DNA from: Ailanthus altissimus
Lineage: Eukaryota; Streptophyta; Magnoliopsida; Sapindales; Simaroubaceae
Length of the DNA stretch: 64,000 nucleotides
Direction of reading: 5' to 3'
NCBI GenBank assembly: GCA_946807835.1
Contig: OX327711.1
Coordinates: forward strand, 15,349,501-15,413,500
A model generated the notes under the pieces. The model had not been told where the DNA came from, made no database searches, and saw only the letters and a list, made by a program, of their open reading frames with translations. Below, one piece after another: positions 1-10,099 of the stretch (positions within the stretch are counted from its first letter, which is position 1; each line of letters opens with the position of its first letter). Position numbers and translations under genes: made by a program.

Positions 1-1247
1 TGTATTTACTTCTAACTTGAGTAATAAAAAAATATTATCTTTATATACCGCAATCATACTTATTCATTGCTTGTTTTATTTCATGTAAGAATCTCAAATT
101 AATTACATGATGTGGTAACAAAAGTTTGCTTAATGAATTATCATGAGATTATTATATTACTATAAGTAAAAATATATCTTGTTTGCAATGTGGCTTTATA
201 GGGATTAAACAAGTACCTTACATTTTCTTAACTGACTAGGCTTGGGTTTTCTATTGACTCAGTAAAATAAAATAATCTCAAATCCATCATTCCATAAATA
301 TAATAAAATATATGTTTGATATCATCCCAGTATCATCAAGTTGGTGTAGAGCTAAATTTTGCTAATACGTTTACTACAAATATTATAGTATAGTGCATTG
401 GGTTAGATTTAATAAAGCATCAACGCATTGAGATATGGTACATCTAGACCAAGTATCCTTTCATCATCTTCTTTATGATAAAATGGATCATTTTAAGATC
501 AAGAGACCGAACAACTATATGAATACTTAAAGGATGAGTTTTATCAACTGAATCATTCAATATAGGTCGATTAATTAATAAAGATTCCCTTAGATTAGTG
601 TTTGATCGACAGGCAAAGACAATATTTTGCATTTTCTATAACAGGCAAAGACAATATTTTGCATTTTCTATATCTTTCATTTCAAAATCTCTTTTTAAAT
701 ATCTTGCAATTTTTAAGAGCTCTCTAAGAGTCATGATCAAATTTATGTCATCAACATATACATCGACAATGGCAAATCCAAAATTTGATTTCTTTATAAA
801 CACACATGATCATTAATATATTCTTCCTTTGTCAAGTATTTTTTTAAGCGATTATACTACATGCTCTTAAATTATTTTAATCTATACAAAGATCTTTGTA
901 ACTTGATTGAATACAAATTGTGATTAGATACTTTAGACATTTTAAATTTTTTAAAGATTTTCATGTAAATATCTGCATTAAGTCACCTATATAAGTAAGC
1001 TGACATTATGTTCATAAAACACATATCAGGCTTTCAATGACTGTCAAGTTTATTAAAAATCAAAACCTAATTATGTTCATTATAAATCAATATATTTTAT
1101 CATAATCAATACCATGTCTTTGAGAGAAACCTTATGCAATGAGTTTTGCTTTATATTTGATGGCTCATTATTTTTGTTACATTTTTATACCCAAAAAAAA
1201 TATTTGTATTTTATAGGTTTAATATCTTTAGCTCTCTGGACTACATG
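1..1247 (-). mobile_element. Ty1/copia relic A, reverse transcriptase and RNase H part
   Basis: Decayed reverse transcriptase region of a Ty1/copia polyprotein, read on the minus strand from 1247 down to the window edge. The catalytic YVDD motif is recognisable near 740-775, and further upstream in the same sense a copia-type stretch resembling SIKLQRSLY near 880-920. Many stops and frame changes make it non-coding. Below about 360 the sequence should correspond to the connection/RNase H part but is too decayed to place residues. At 610-676 a 37-bp segment is tandemly duplicated inside the relic. The piece ends exactly at the ACATG target duplication of the LTR element at 1248-4615, and the same polyprotein resumes at 4616. 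Assignment to copia is firm; the finer lineage is not determined. Confidence 0.8.
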
Positions 1248-1322
1248 TGTCACGCCCTAAACTCAAAAGATCTGACACATGACATAACTTACAACTCATT
1301 CAATAATGTACATTCATTGGTT

Positions 1323-2006
1323 TGTTACGCCCTAGACCCATTGATTTGTTAAATGTTAATGATTTTTATAACGGGTTGTTATCTTTTCTTGACTATGCAG
1401 AGGGAAGACAATTCATCCCACTTCTAGCACGATGGATTCTTATTTCTGCTCCAACTGTTGATCAATTGATTGATCAATTGCAGTCTTTTATTCCTTATCT
1501 AATCCAATATTGTATCAGTTAGATTGGTCTACTTATGGCAGTGAGAAGAAACGCAAAACAGATTTAAATCTCACTCTGTAGGCTCTACTGTTATTTTGTT
1601 GCTGCTATTGTTGTTGTTGTTGTTTTCCTTTTCAATAAAAGTTGTTTCAATTGATGTCTTCAATACTCTACTTCTCTGTATTTTGACATTGAGAAAATTA
1701 TCTCAATTTGCTCTATGACATGCAAATTATCATTATAAGATGTTCGGCATCATTCTTGCTAAGTATATTAGTCACAACTTAAAAACAAATCATAAATGGT
1801 AACATTAAGATCCACAAAAGTACCATTATCTACAACATAACAATCCTAGTAGCTCTTGGATAATGTGTCATCTTCATAAAATCATACAAAAATTTAAGCA
1901 AGATATCAAACATTTACACAACAAAACTACAAATACAATTCTAAGAATTTGGCATCTGCTCGGTTCTCTTGACTTGACATCTAAAAGTCTACATAATTAT
2001 ATCTTA
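1323..2006. other. Internal segment of the LTR element, no retroviral coding
   Basis: This is what remains between the LTR ends of the 1248-4615 element. A 66-codon plus-strand open frame (1322-1522) contains no motif I recognise. It is followed by a TTG/GTT-rich microsatellite (about 1600-1625) and a possible AATAAA signal (1634-1640) in plus sense. It could be a transduced host fragment or just degraded leader; I cannot tell which. Confidence 0.35.
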
Positions 2007-2018
2007 GCTCTGATACCA
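2007..2018 (-). other. Primer-binding site of LTR element
   Basis: The minus strand reads TGGTATCAGAGC, the usual plant retrotransposon primer-binding site matching the 3' end of initiator tRNA-Met. It lies 8 nt inside the LTR end at 2027, which fixes the element's orientation as minus. Confidence 0.85.
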
Positions 2019-4615
2019 CTAAAAGCTGTCACGTCCTAGACCTAAAAGATCTGACACGACATAACTTACAACTCATTCAATAATGTGCACTCATAATTAA
2101 TATTGCATAAAATTTCAAACTTAAATTCAACATAGAACTCCTTAGCAAGTTGCTAGTAAGTTCAACACAAAGTTTCACTCATGACCATACTTGGTGAAAC
2201 ATAAACCAAATACAACCACACCTAATAAAATAATACATAAGTATTTATTTAATATGGATAAATCAAATATCTTAAATTACATGTCCACAAATGAAACACT
2301 TAGGAACCTAGCAACTTAGGGAACTCAAGGAATAACAGAAACCTTGTCAAATCAGTTAAGCACACATGTACCTTATTTACCTAAAATCACCATAAACTAT
2401 AATGAGTATAAAATTCAATAAGCATACTAGTTTTTCATATATCAAAATACAAATACAAATATGTACACAATGCATGTGTATGATAGGCTGTGATAAATTA
2501 AAATCATAATCTTATCAAATCACATGTCAAGTAAGCGTTTACACATTCTTTCAAAATATATAATAGGAATACCATCACTCAACTACTACTTAGTAGGACT
2601 TTCATATCACATATCACATAATGAGTCAAATATCACTCGTATGTGACATACCGTATGAGAGGAATAGTATACGTGAGGTTTAAATTACACATATATAATG
2701 TTCATGCCCGAAAATAAGAGCCAAACCCTCACCCTAATCATCAGTGAGTCCTCTCACATGCACCAATACGCCACCACACGAATGTGATGACTCAATCTTC
2801 CTTTAGGTACCAATAGGATCCTTTCTACATACGGAACACGTAACATATACCAATCCCAAAGAAAATTCCACATATAAAGGCTCTATAAATCACATAAGGT
2901 GCCTACTAAGTAAATAGTGAGTTCAAGCATCCTTAAAACACAAAACGCATCTCATGGATATTTTCTACTTCAAAAGCTTTCTTTGTTAAACACATTTCAT
3001 TTTGAAATCTCACTTTCATAAACACATGTATATCTATGCTCAATGTCAATGCTCACATTCATAAATATATGTCTTTCACATTTCATATCAAATATACTTT
3101 GGCATAACATAAACATATTTTTAAGCACATTTACAAAATCATAGATAGATAATTACTATACTTATTGTGATTTCAGTAAAAGTCTAGTATATTTACCTCT
3201 TAGCACTTTCGGCTACAAGGCTTAATTCTCTTTAACCTATCAATGGAGATTAATCCTTTCATAAGCCTCAACATTCACACAAAACACTTTAAATAGCTTA
3301 CAAAATTACACATATTGCACTTATCACATCGAATTGGTCTAATTACTTAGTTTCTCAAAACTTGTCATTCTGACCACTTACACTTAACAAAATTTTCTTA
3401 TACATCAAATGATGTCCAATTACTCCAAAATCAGAATATATCACTCTTGACTCATATATCCTTCTTTTATATGAATATTATATCATAATTCCTACACAAT
3501 CTATTTTATAAACACTATCACCCAAACTATGATCCTGATAAGATCAAGATATTTACTGAATAGTATTCAGTCTCTGAATTTTATAAAATCATATACTAAC
3601 TAAAAAATTATAAAACTATCACAGAATTACTCTTAACACATATTTAAATCCATGATAAATATTTCACTTTAAAATTCCTGCTAAAAGTATTTGATAACTA
3701 TTTTATTCCATAGCTTTAAAAATCTGCTAATCAAATACTGCAATAAGCTAATACACTTTAGCAAATTATAACAATTTAACCACATTGGTCTAAATTCTCA
3801 ATTTTGAATATATCATATTATACATATAAATATATCATATTTCAATAATTCGTAAGTTTTAAAGATCGTTCAGCAGATCAAAAATTGTTTGTCACTGTAT
3901 CATACTGTTAACACAAGAAATTTCTAGAATTTCATAGTCATTTTGGTAAATTCACTACAAATTCAATTTCTCAAATTTTCAATCAATTCAAAGTCTCAAA
4001 TGATCTTAGACATGTTTAGTTTTATATTCTCAAAGTCCAAAACCAGAATTGAACTACAACAATTTATAAAATTCTCGGATCGAGAGACTATCAAGTAGAA
4101 ATTTTGTAATTCATCATAATTTTTCAAATTATCTACATAATCATCATCAATTCTTAATATATCTTACAAAATTCACATCAAGTACTCAATTGTACATATT
4201 TTCAACACCAATAAATTGAAAAATAGTTATGATATACCTCTTAAAACTCAAATTTTTAATTTCTTCTTCTTTTTCTCTTTCTCTCCCATCTATTTCTCTC
4301 TTTTCTCTCTCTAAAGGAGTGGATCAACCCAAAAATGATTAAATTAGAGTTTAAAATGTGTATTTTTATACTAAGAGGCTAACTTTTAGTCTTTACAAAT
4401 TAACCCCCAAAACTTTCAAAGTATTACAATTTGGTCCTTAAAATAAATCTAAAGTCTTGCAAATAAACCTAATACTAATAGTATGTCCTTAATCTATACA
4501 AATAATACTAATAACAATATATAAATTAAGTATCATCCACATACAATTAAAATATGAATATTATACATATATATAAATATTTATTCTTTTCAATGTTGAA
4601 TAAGTGGTTACTACA

Positions 4616-5472
4616 ACATGCCCAAATACTTCACATTTAGCTATAAAAATTAATTTCATTTGAATCACTTTTTTTTATTGGGGCTAGCCATGCCATTGTT
4701 TATATTCAACAATAGTTTATGGTTCAAAATCATTATTCTTAATTTTAATAGTTATAGTAAATAAGAATACATTATTGATAATTATTTCATCATGTTTTAC
4801 ATTTCTCTTATGTAAACATAATTTATAACATTTTCTTTATTTTTGAACTCTTATGCCTTTTTTAGGACTTATGTCTCTTCAAGGATATTTGTCTTTTTAG
4901 GGACCGTCAACTTTTTTTATATTAGTGGTTCAGAGAATGTAAATTTATTTATAACTTGAGCATCCTTTCTAATAGGATCCAATTTTTTATTTTCTTCTTT
5001 TACGAAATAATATCTTTGAACTAAATGGTATATCGTGCTTCTGGCATGCAACAGATGATCGTTTGCTACTTTTTTATTAGATCGTTCTCCAGAGAACAAT
5101 CGCCAAAGTTAGTTTATTGAATACTTGTATATATGATTTGGTTACATTTGATATATGTGTAAATTTGTAAGATAGTTCATTTACAGTTTATTGAAGATGA
5201 ATAATTCTTCGCACTTCATTTTCACATTAATTGGTGCAATGATCTAAATAAGACATAGTAATCGTTCTAAAATAATTTACTTCATGAGGTATTTTTCTTT
5301 CCTCTAATGGTAGGAATATTATCTCATCAAATTGGCAATTGTAAATTATACAGTAAAAAAATCACTCATTAGGGTTTTGAAATATCTAATAATTGATGAT
5401 GAGTTAAAACCAATATAAATCCTCAAATAACATTAAGGTCTCATTTAATACGTTATGGCATATGTACCAATA
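4616..5472 (-). mobile_element. Ty1/copia relic A, segment between integrase and RT
   Basis: Minus-strand continuation of copia relic A between the pararetroviral insertion and the LTR element. Short decayed blocks match the region after the copia integrase core, including FPPLRG-like and KKN-like stretches around 5270-5330 and an LHQ-like stretch near 5225. There are many stops. The order fits: integrase core at 9066-10099, this piece, then RT at 1-1247. The 60-codon frame at 4917-5099 lies inside this relic and is not treated as a gene. Confidence 0.6.
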
Positions 5473-5641
5473 TTTGTATAAGTTTCCAAGCTATCAACTT
5501 ATTTGTGCTTTAATACTTAGGGTGACTAAAGAGAACAACCATCTTTCAATCATTATGGATCCCTCATCATCCGAGTCATTCATCTGTGATTTTTCAGGGG
5601 GCACAGTCTTCGGGGTCTATCCATACGGCTTGTGGGATGAT

Positions 5642-6328
5642 CTAATTTTTTTCTGCAATGACTCTTTCTAGTTCTCTCATTTCTGCTCTGTGGCTATCCC
5701 GGAATAGATGCAGGGGGTATGAAAACATAAAATAGTCTTCGACGATAGGATAATAATGCACCTCATGGTCGGATATAATCATTCCCTTACGTTGGAAGAG
5801 AAGGATAATATGAAATCTTCTGGGTGGCATCCTGGATTGGCTGTGTTGATGGATGAGCCTTTTGAATTTGACTAGCCATTGTTCACGGGGGAGGAACCAT
5901 TGCAAGAATATGATTGCATCATGGCTGGACGAGACTCTTTCTAGCCATTTTTTTGTCTTCAGTACTGGGAATTCCATTGCAATGGTGTATGAGTCCAATA
6001 GGTACCATAACAGGTAAAGAACGCTTTTGGACCAGGCTTCGAAAGGGGTGATAGTGAATAGGTAGAAAAACGGGTATGTTAGGTTGAATAGTGGGGTGCC
6101 TAGAGTGCCCCATCCGTTTTCTTCTACAGCTTGGAGGGCGTACTGTCTTATGAGTTCAGTGGGATTTGACCTGATGGTTCTGGTCCTGATTCTTTTTTCA
6201 AATTCTGGATGAGCAAACGAAACTGGTGGATGGATGATGAAAGGTTTTTGAGGAGCAGCGGGGGAGGAGGCAGAGGACGAAGAGGCTGCCATCAGGAGGA
6301 TGGTGTAATAATATTTGTGTTTTGGCAT
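5642..6328 (-). CDS. Pararetroviral downstream ORF, unknown function, uninterrupted
   Basis: A 228-codon open frame directly downstream (29 bp) of the RNase H frame of the endogenous pararetrovirus and on the same strand. Unlike the pol region it has no stop or frameshift. The N-terminal third has an Ala/Ser/Pro-rich stretch, followed by a basic segment with several Arg residues, a central aromatic-rich hydrophobic region (about residues 80-115) and a charged C-terminus. No catalytic motif is visible. In Florendovirus-like genomes a second ORF of unknown function occupies this position, and this frame is best read as that ORF. An in-frame Met at codon 13 could be the real start. Whether it is expressed is not known. 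Confidence 0.6.
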   Translation of the reverse strand: MPKHKYYYTILLMAASSSSASSPAAPQKPFIIHPPVSFAHPEFEKRIRTRTIRSNPTELIRQYALQAVEENGWGTLGTPLFNLTYPFFYLFTITPFEAWSKSVLYLLWYLLDSYTIAMEFPVLKTKKWLERVSSSHDAIIFLQWFLPREQWLVKFKRLIHQHSQSRMPPRRFHIILLFQRKGMIISDHEVHYYPIVEDYFMFSYPLHLFRDSHRAEMRELERVIAEKN

Positions 6329-6356
6329 TTTGGTTGTGTTTTTGGTAGTGATGTGG

Positions 6357-6812
6357 TTAGTGAGTGGGTTTGTCGGTATTTATAGGGTTGCGGGAAAGGA
6401 AGTCTGCTACTGTGTTGTCCTTGCCTTTGATGTGTTTTACTTCAAATGAGAAATTGGAGAACCACTGTTGCCACATTAGCAGTTGCTGGTTCGGAATGCG
6501 TTTCTGTTTGAACTTCAGCATGTGAGCAAATGTTGACATGTTTAACTCGACCATGACATTGTGTCTAATCAAGTGAAATTCAAATTTTTCAATTGCTCGT
6601 TTTACTGTCAATATTTCTTTGAAGGTGTTGTGGTATTGCAGTTCTGAGTCTGAAAAGGCCCTGCTTTTGTACCCGCAAATTTGTCTTTTTCCCTTGGTTT
6701 CTTCTAGGAGGATGGCTCCCCAATGGTAGTCACTTGCATCTGTCTGTAGGATTCTCTTTTCTTGTGACAGGATTTGTAAGGGTGGCAAACTTGTCACTTT
6801 TTCTTTGAGCAT
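6357..6812 (-). pseudogene. Pararetroviral RNase H domain
   Basis: A 151-codon open segment with the RNase H fold of LTR/para-retroviral polymerases. It has an early TDASD motif (catalytic Asp) at about residues 24-28, a KEILTV-type helix with the catalytic Glu, and a C-terminal KGKDNTVADFLSR stretch with the last Asp. Its function was to degrade viral RNA in RNA-DNA hybrids. It is separated from the RT frame above by stops and is therefore a fragment of a broken polyprotein. Confidence 0.8.
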
Positions 6813-6839
6813 TTTTATAGCTGACGTCTGTTGTTGTTG

Positions 6840-7481
6840 TCACTGTGGAGGATTCTTTTTTAGCATGTGAAACAGAGGCTTCGTGATCTGTGAGAGGTGC
6901 TGTATAAAATTCGACATGTAATTTACAAAGCTGAGGAATTGTTGAATTTGGGTTTTTGTCAAGTTATCGTCAAGGAATCTGGTCAGCTGTTTTGCAATGT
7001 AGGATTGAAGCTCGTATTGTCTATTTTTTATTCGCATCCCCAGGAAATCTATTTCTTCAAGGTCCGCGTGGCACTTAGTGGGTGAGATCATGATGCCTTT
7101 TTCTTGTAGTATGCTGCCAAATCTCAAAAAGAGATCATAGTGTTTATCAACGATTTTTGAGAAAAGCAGAATATCGTCTATGTAGATGAGGGCCTGATCT
7201 TGGATAGGTTCAAAGATTTTCATCATTGTTTTCTGGAAAAGAGATAGGGCAGTCTTTAGACCGAAAGGTAGGACAATTCACTGGTAGTAGTGGTGAGGTG
7301 TGCAAAATTCTATTTTGTGTCGGTCGTCAGGGTGGACTCCTAATTGCCAGAATCCTGTCTTTAAGTCAAATTTTGAAAACACCTTTGCCTGCGCAATTCT
7401 TGAGAATAATGTCTGTTTGTTAGGTAGAGGAAACTTATCATCCTGCAAGAAAGAGTTTAAGGGTTGATAATTAATGACCAA
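6840..7481 (-). pseudogene. Pararetroviral reverse transcriptase domain, broken
   Basis: Reverse transcriptase palm and fingers in two open segments (7278-7481 and 6840-7226) with a stop between them. The upper segment has the fingers motif ending in KFDLKTGFWQ (first catalytic Asp). The lower one has YIDDILLFS (the catalytic Asp pair) and FLGMRI (primer grip region). These are typical of caulimovirid and Ty3 RT. The lack of any integrase downstream supports a pararetrovirus. The stops make it non-functional. Confidence 0.82.
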
Positions 7482-7499
7482 TCTTAATTTTCCCCTAAC

Positions 7500-8006
7500 T
7501 TACTCGCTACATTTATTGACATAGAAGGCTTGACAAGCCCACTGTGAGGAAGTATGTTCTATAAGTCCCTCTTGTAACAGTTGTGTGAGTTCTGCGTTGG
7601 CTATGTCAACATGGTCCGACAGCATGCCAGGGTGGCTAGCTTTGGTTGGGTTGATGTTTTCGTTCATGTGGAAAGGTAGTCGGACAAAATACTCTTGATT
7701 TTTCCACAGTGAGTGGGGGCATTTGAGGAGGAATTCAGAGTGACTGTTTGACGCTGAGTGGTTTTTTATTTGTTCAAAAACAGCATTGAGATGGGTGATG
7801 GAAAAATAGTTTGGAATGGTTGACCATGGTAAAAAATGGGCTTTGAACTTTAAATCATTTAGCTTGGTAAAAACTTTCTTTTCTAAGAGTTTTTGGATCA
7901 AATCAAAGCCTATGATCAGGTCTTTTCCTGGGAGGTCCGAGCCTAATAGTTTATGGCGGATTCTGAGGTTTGGAAATAACTGTAGATAAACTATCTTACT
8001 GATCAT
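7500..8006 (-). pseudogene. Pararetroviral protease/RT linker segment
   Basis: A 168-codon open segment between the protease and RT domains on the minus strand. Its C-terminal third has the start of RT (a helix with LLQEGLIEHTSSQWACQAF-like sequence that precedes the fingers). The N-terminal part would finish the protease fold and the connector. It is limited by a stop at 7500 and a break near 8007-8060. Confidence 0.65.
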
Positions 8007-8060
8007 GGATATAGTAAATAATTCATCATTGGCTGCTCTGAAGGTTTGGTGATAGGGTTT

Positions 8061-8402
8061 TCAGTAGGACTCGGGGAGGATGATTGGGTTGAGGATTGAG
8101 GCTGCCGCGCCAGTGTCTAGTAGTCTAATTACTTTAATCGGCTTGTTGTATTTGGATGGGTATAGCTGAAGTTCTAACATCGGGACGGATATTGTGTGTA
8201 GTGACTTGGATGTTATGGGTGACTCTGATGGCTCTGTTTGGAGTTTTAGTGACTCCGAGACAGAACTTGAAGTGGATTCTGATTCGGATTCTGAGTAAAC
8301 AAGGATTGTGTCACTCTCCTCACAGCTTTGTTCTGACAAAAGAGATTCCAAGTCTAAATTGATGGGTTCGTCTTTTGCAATGGCGGTAATGGCCGACAAC
8401 AT
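8061..8402 (-). pseudogene. Pararetroviral zinc-knuckle tail and aspartic protease
   Basis: This open segment contains the retropepsin active site LLDTGAAASIL (about 8090-8135), preceded by a very acidic Ser/Glu-rich linker (about 8215-8310). Just upstream in the same frame is a CCHC knuckle with spacing C-x2-C-x4-H-x4-C (about 8430-8471). The frame shift between this segment and the frame above it lies near a run of ten T at 8479-8490 (A run in the coding strand). Confidence 0.72.
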
Positions 8403-9040
8403 CTTTTTCCTTTTGTCTTTCTCGGGACACTGTTTTGTAAAATGTCCCTTTTGCCCACAAATGAAACACCTGTTCCTTTTTTTTTTTGAAAAGGCTGATT
8501 TTCTTCGAAAAAATCTCTTCTTGGATCTGGGTGGCCGGGAGATTGGTTGCCAGATTTTGAACTTCCGGTGATGGTATTTTTTCTGAGTTCTGCAAGAGCA
8601 TTCTTTTCCTGGACATTTAATCTGCAGGTCACATCGTTCACATGCCTTTTGAATTCTTTTGCCCGTGAGATCAAAATCCTTGAAGAATTTATGGCGTGCA
8701 CATAACTTGTCTAGGGCTGATAAGACCGCCTGCTGGATTACTCCTATTGAGGAATTCTGTAGATTTTTTTTTTTGAATCCAGGAGTCGTAGGGCTTCTTG
8801 TCCCAATGGTTCTGGGACTGAATTGAGATAGGCTTGTTTCAGATTAGGGTCATCAATTCCCAGAATGTAATATCTGGTTGTACCTTTTTTGAAGTGTAAT
8901 TCAAGATCTTTTCATTTGTATGAGCAACACTTCATCTTGAAGAATTCTTCGCGAGCTTTCTATGTTATTTGGCCTTCTTCTCTGACAAATTCATTAAATA
9001 AAATGCTAATGAATTGTTCGATTGAATTATTTTATTGTAG
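8354..9040 (-). pseudogene. Pararetroviral coat-protein-like region, fragmentary
   Basis: Minus-strand fragments upstream of the zinc knuckle. They include the 115-codon frame 8354-8701 and shorter pieces up to about 9040, rich in Lys, Asn and Gln, which would be the C-terminal part of the capsid protein. Poly-T runs at about 8479-8490 and 8766-8775 accompany frame changes. The plus-strand frames here are shadows. Confidence 0.5.
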
Positions 9041-9065
9041 CATGCGCTGTCTATATTTCCCCAAA

Positions 9066-10099
9066 TTGTGTAAATGGGATATATTAGGTTGACTACCAAA
9101 TACAAGTTATAGTAAAAATTATTTATAGAATACAATGGGTCTAAAATAAATTAATATTGCAATAGCATAATAATGTGACTCTATACAAAAATTTATAATT
9201 GTGTACGCATCTCTAAAGTATGTGCAATTATTTGGAGTCGTTTAATTAATGATTCTGTTAATGCATTTTGTGTGTGAATTTATGGTTTAGGATGTTCATC
9301 ATTGATCCCTGCTAATGTACAATAGTCATAAATATTTTAAACATAAACTTATTTGCATTATCTAAACATATGATTTTAATTGATAATCTTAAAATTGTGC
9401 TCTTAATGTGATAATTTGTGAAAGTAATCTAGCAAATGCAATATTTCATATAGACAATAAACAAATATGTGACCATGATGCTGATAGATAATCAAAATTA
9501 TAATATAGCAAAAATGTTCACTTGATGGATTGATTATTAAATATCTCCTTGAATCCTTTATAAGATGATAAATTCAAGACCAATCTTAGAAGTGGATGGT
9601 CTAACTATAAATTTTTCTTGTGAGAAAGTGGTATATATGTTCTCATTAGACAATAGAATCCTTTGGTTTCTAAATGGATGTTTATGAGAATTTTTTATGA
9701 TTTACGCTTCATTATAAATCTTGGATGACCAAGACGATTATGCCATATCATAAACATTTTGGATTATTGAACTTCTGATTCATTATTTTGTAGCTTTTGG
9801 ATTATGATTGTATAATACAATTTGGATGACACAAGTGAAAGCTTTTCAAGTATGCATTTCTTGTTGGAGACATCGGAGGTAATACATAGGTATTATTATT
9901 CTTATTTGAAGTCTCAATGTGATATCTATTTCAACTGATATCTTTAAATTTAAATATATTTCTTATAGATCTATCTGCATATAAAACATTAACAATATGT
10001 AAATTCGTTCCATTTACTAACAAGATTCTGCTCTTCTAAAGCCCTCAATTAGATCTGTAGGACCTAATATAGTATTTATTTTTTGTTTCGATCATTTTT
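9066..10099 (-). mobile_element. Ty1/copia relic A, GAG-pre-integrase and integrase core
   Basis: Minus-strand copia relic. A GAG-pre-integrase motif MWHNRLGHP lies at about 9720-9750. A decayed integrase core follows, with blocks such as SWSHICLLS and IAFARLL at about 9420-9480. The post-core block ESLIKRLQIIA lies near 9210-9250. Stops are frequent. The coding sequence breaks off near 9066 at the pararetrovirus and is picked up again at 5472. On its other side the relic abuts the TTTTT target duplication of the solo LTR at 10100. Confidence 0.78.

Larger units (their letters stand above)
1248..4615 (-). mobile_element. LTR retrotransposon insertion with internal deletion
   Basis: An LTR element in minus orientation, flanked by a perfect 5-bp direct repeat ACATG (1243-1247 and 4616-4620). 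Its 5' LTR is 2027-4615 (about 2.6 kb; on the plus strand it runs TGTCACG...TTACTACA). The primer-binding site, complementary to initiator tRNA-Met, lies next to it: GCTCTGATACCA at 2007-2018, read TGGTATCAGAGC on the minus strand. The other LTR is reduced to roughly 70 bp (1248-1320), and a further 18-bp LTR-end-like piece sits at 1323. No gag-pol remains. The LTR contains a CT-rich block at about 4260-4315. A closely similar solo LTR is at 10100-12821. Superfamily cannot be assigned without an internal coding region. Confidence 0.8.
5473..9065 (-). mobile_element. Endogenous pararetrovirus (caulimovirid) insertion, defective
   Basis: An integrated plant pararetrovirus on the minus strand. 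In transcription order it shows a coat-protein-like tail with a CCHC zinc knuckle, an aspartic protease (DTGA), a reverse transcriptase with YIDD, an RNase H, and a separate downstream ORF. There is no integrase, no tRNA-primed LTR structure and no LTR pair. A large polyprotein followed by a second ORF of unknown function fits the Florendovirus-type arrangement, but petuvirus-like relatives cannot be excluded. The upstream part (movement protein and most of the coat protein) is missing, so this is a partial copy. The pol frame is cut by several stops and frameshifts. Both ends abut copia relic A, whose coding sequence is interrupted at nearly the same codon on each side. Confidence 0.8.
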
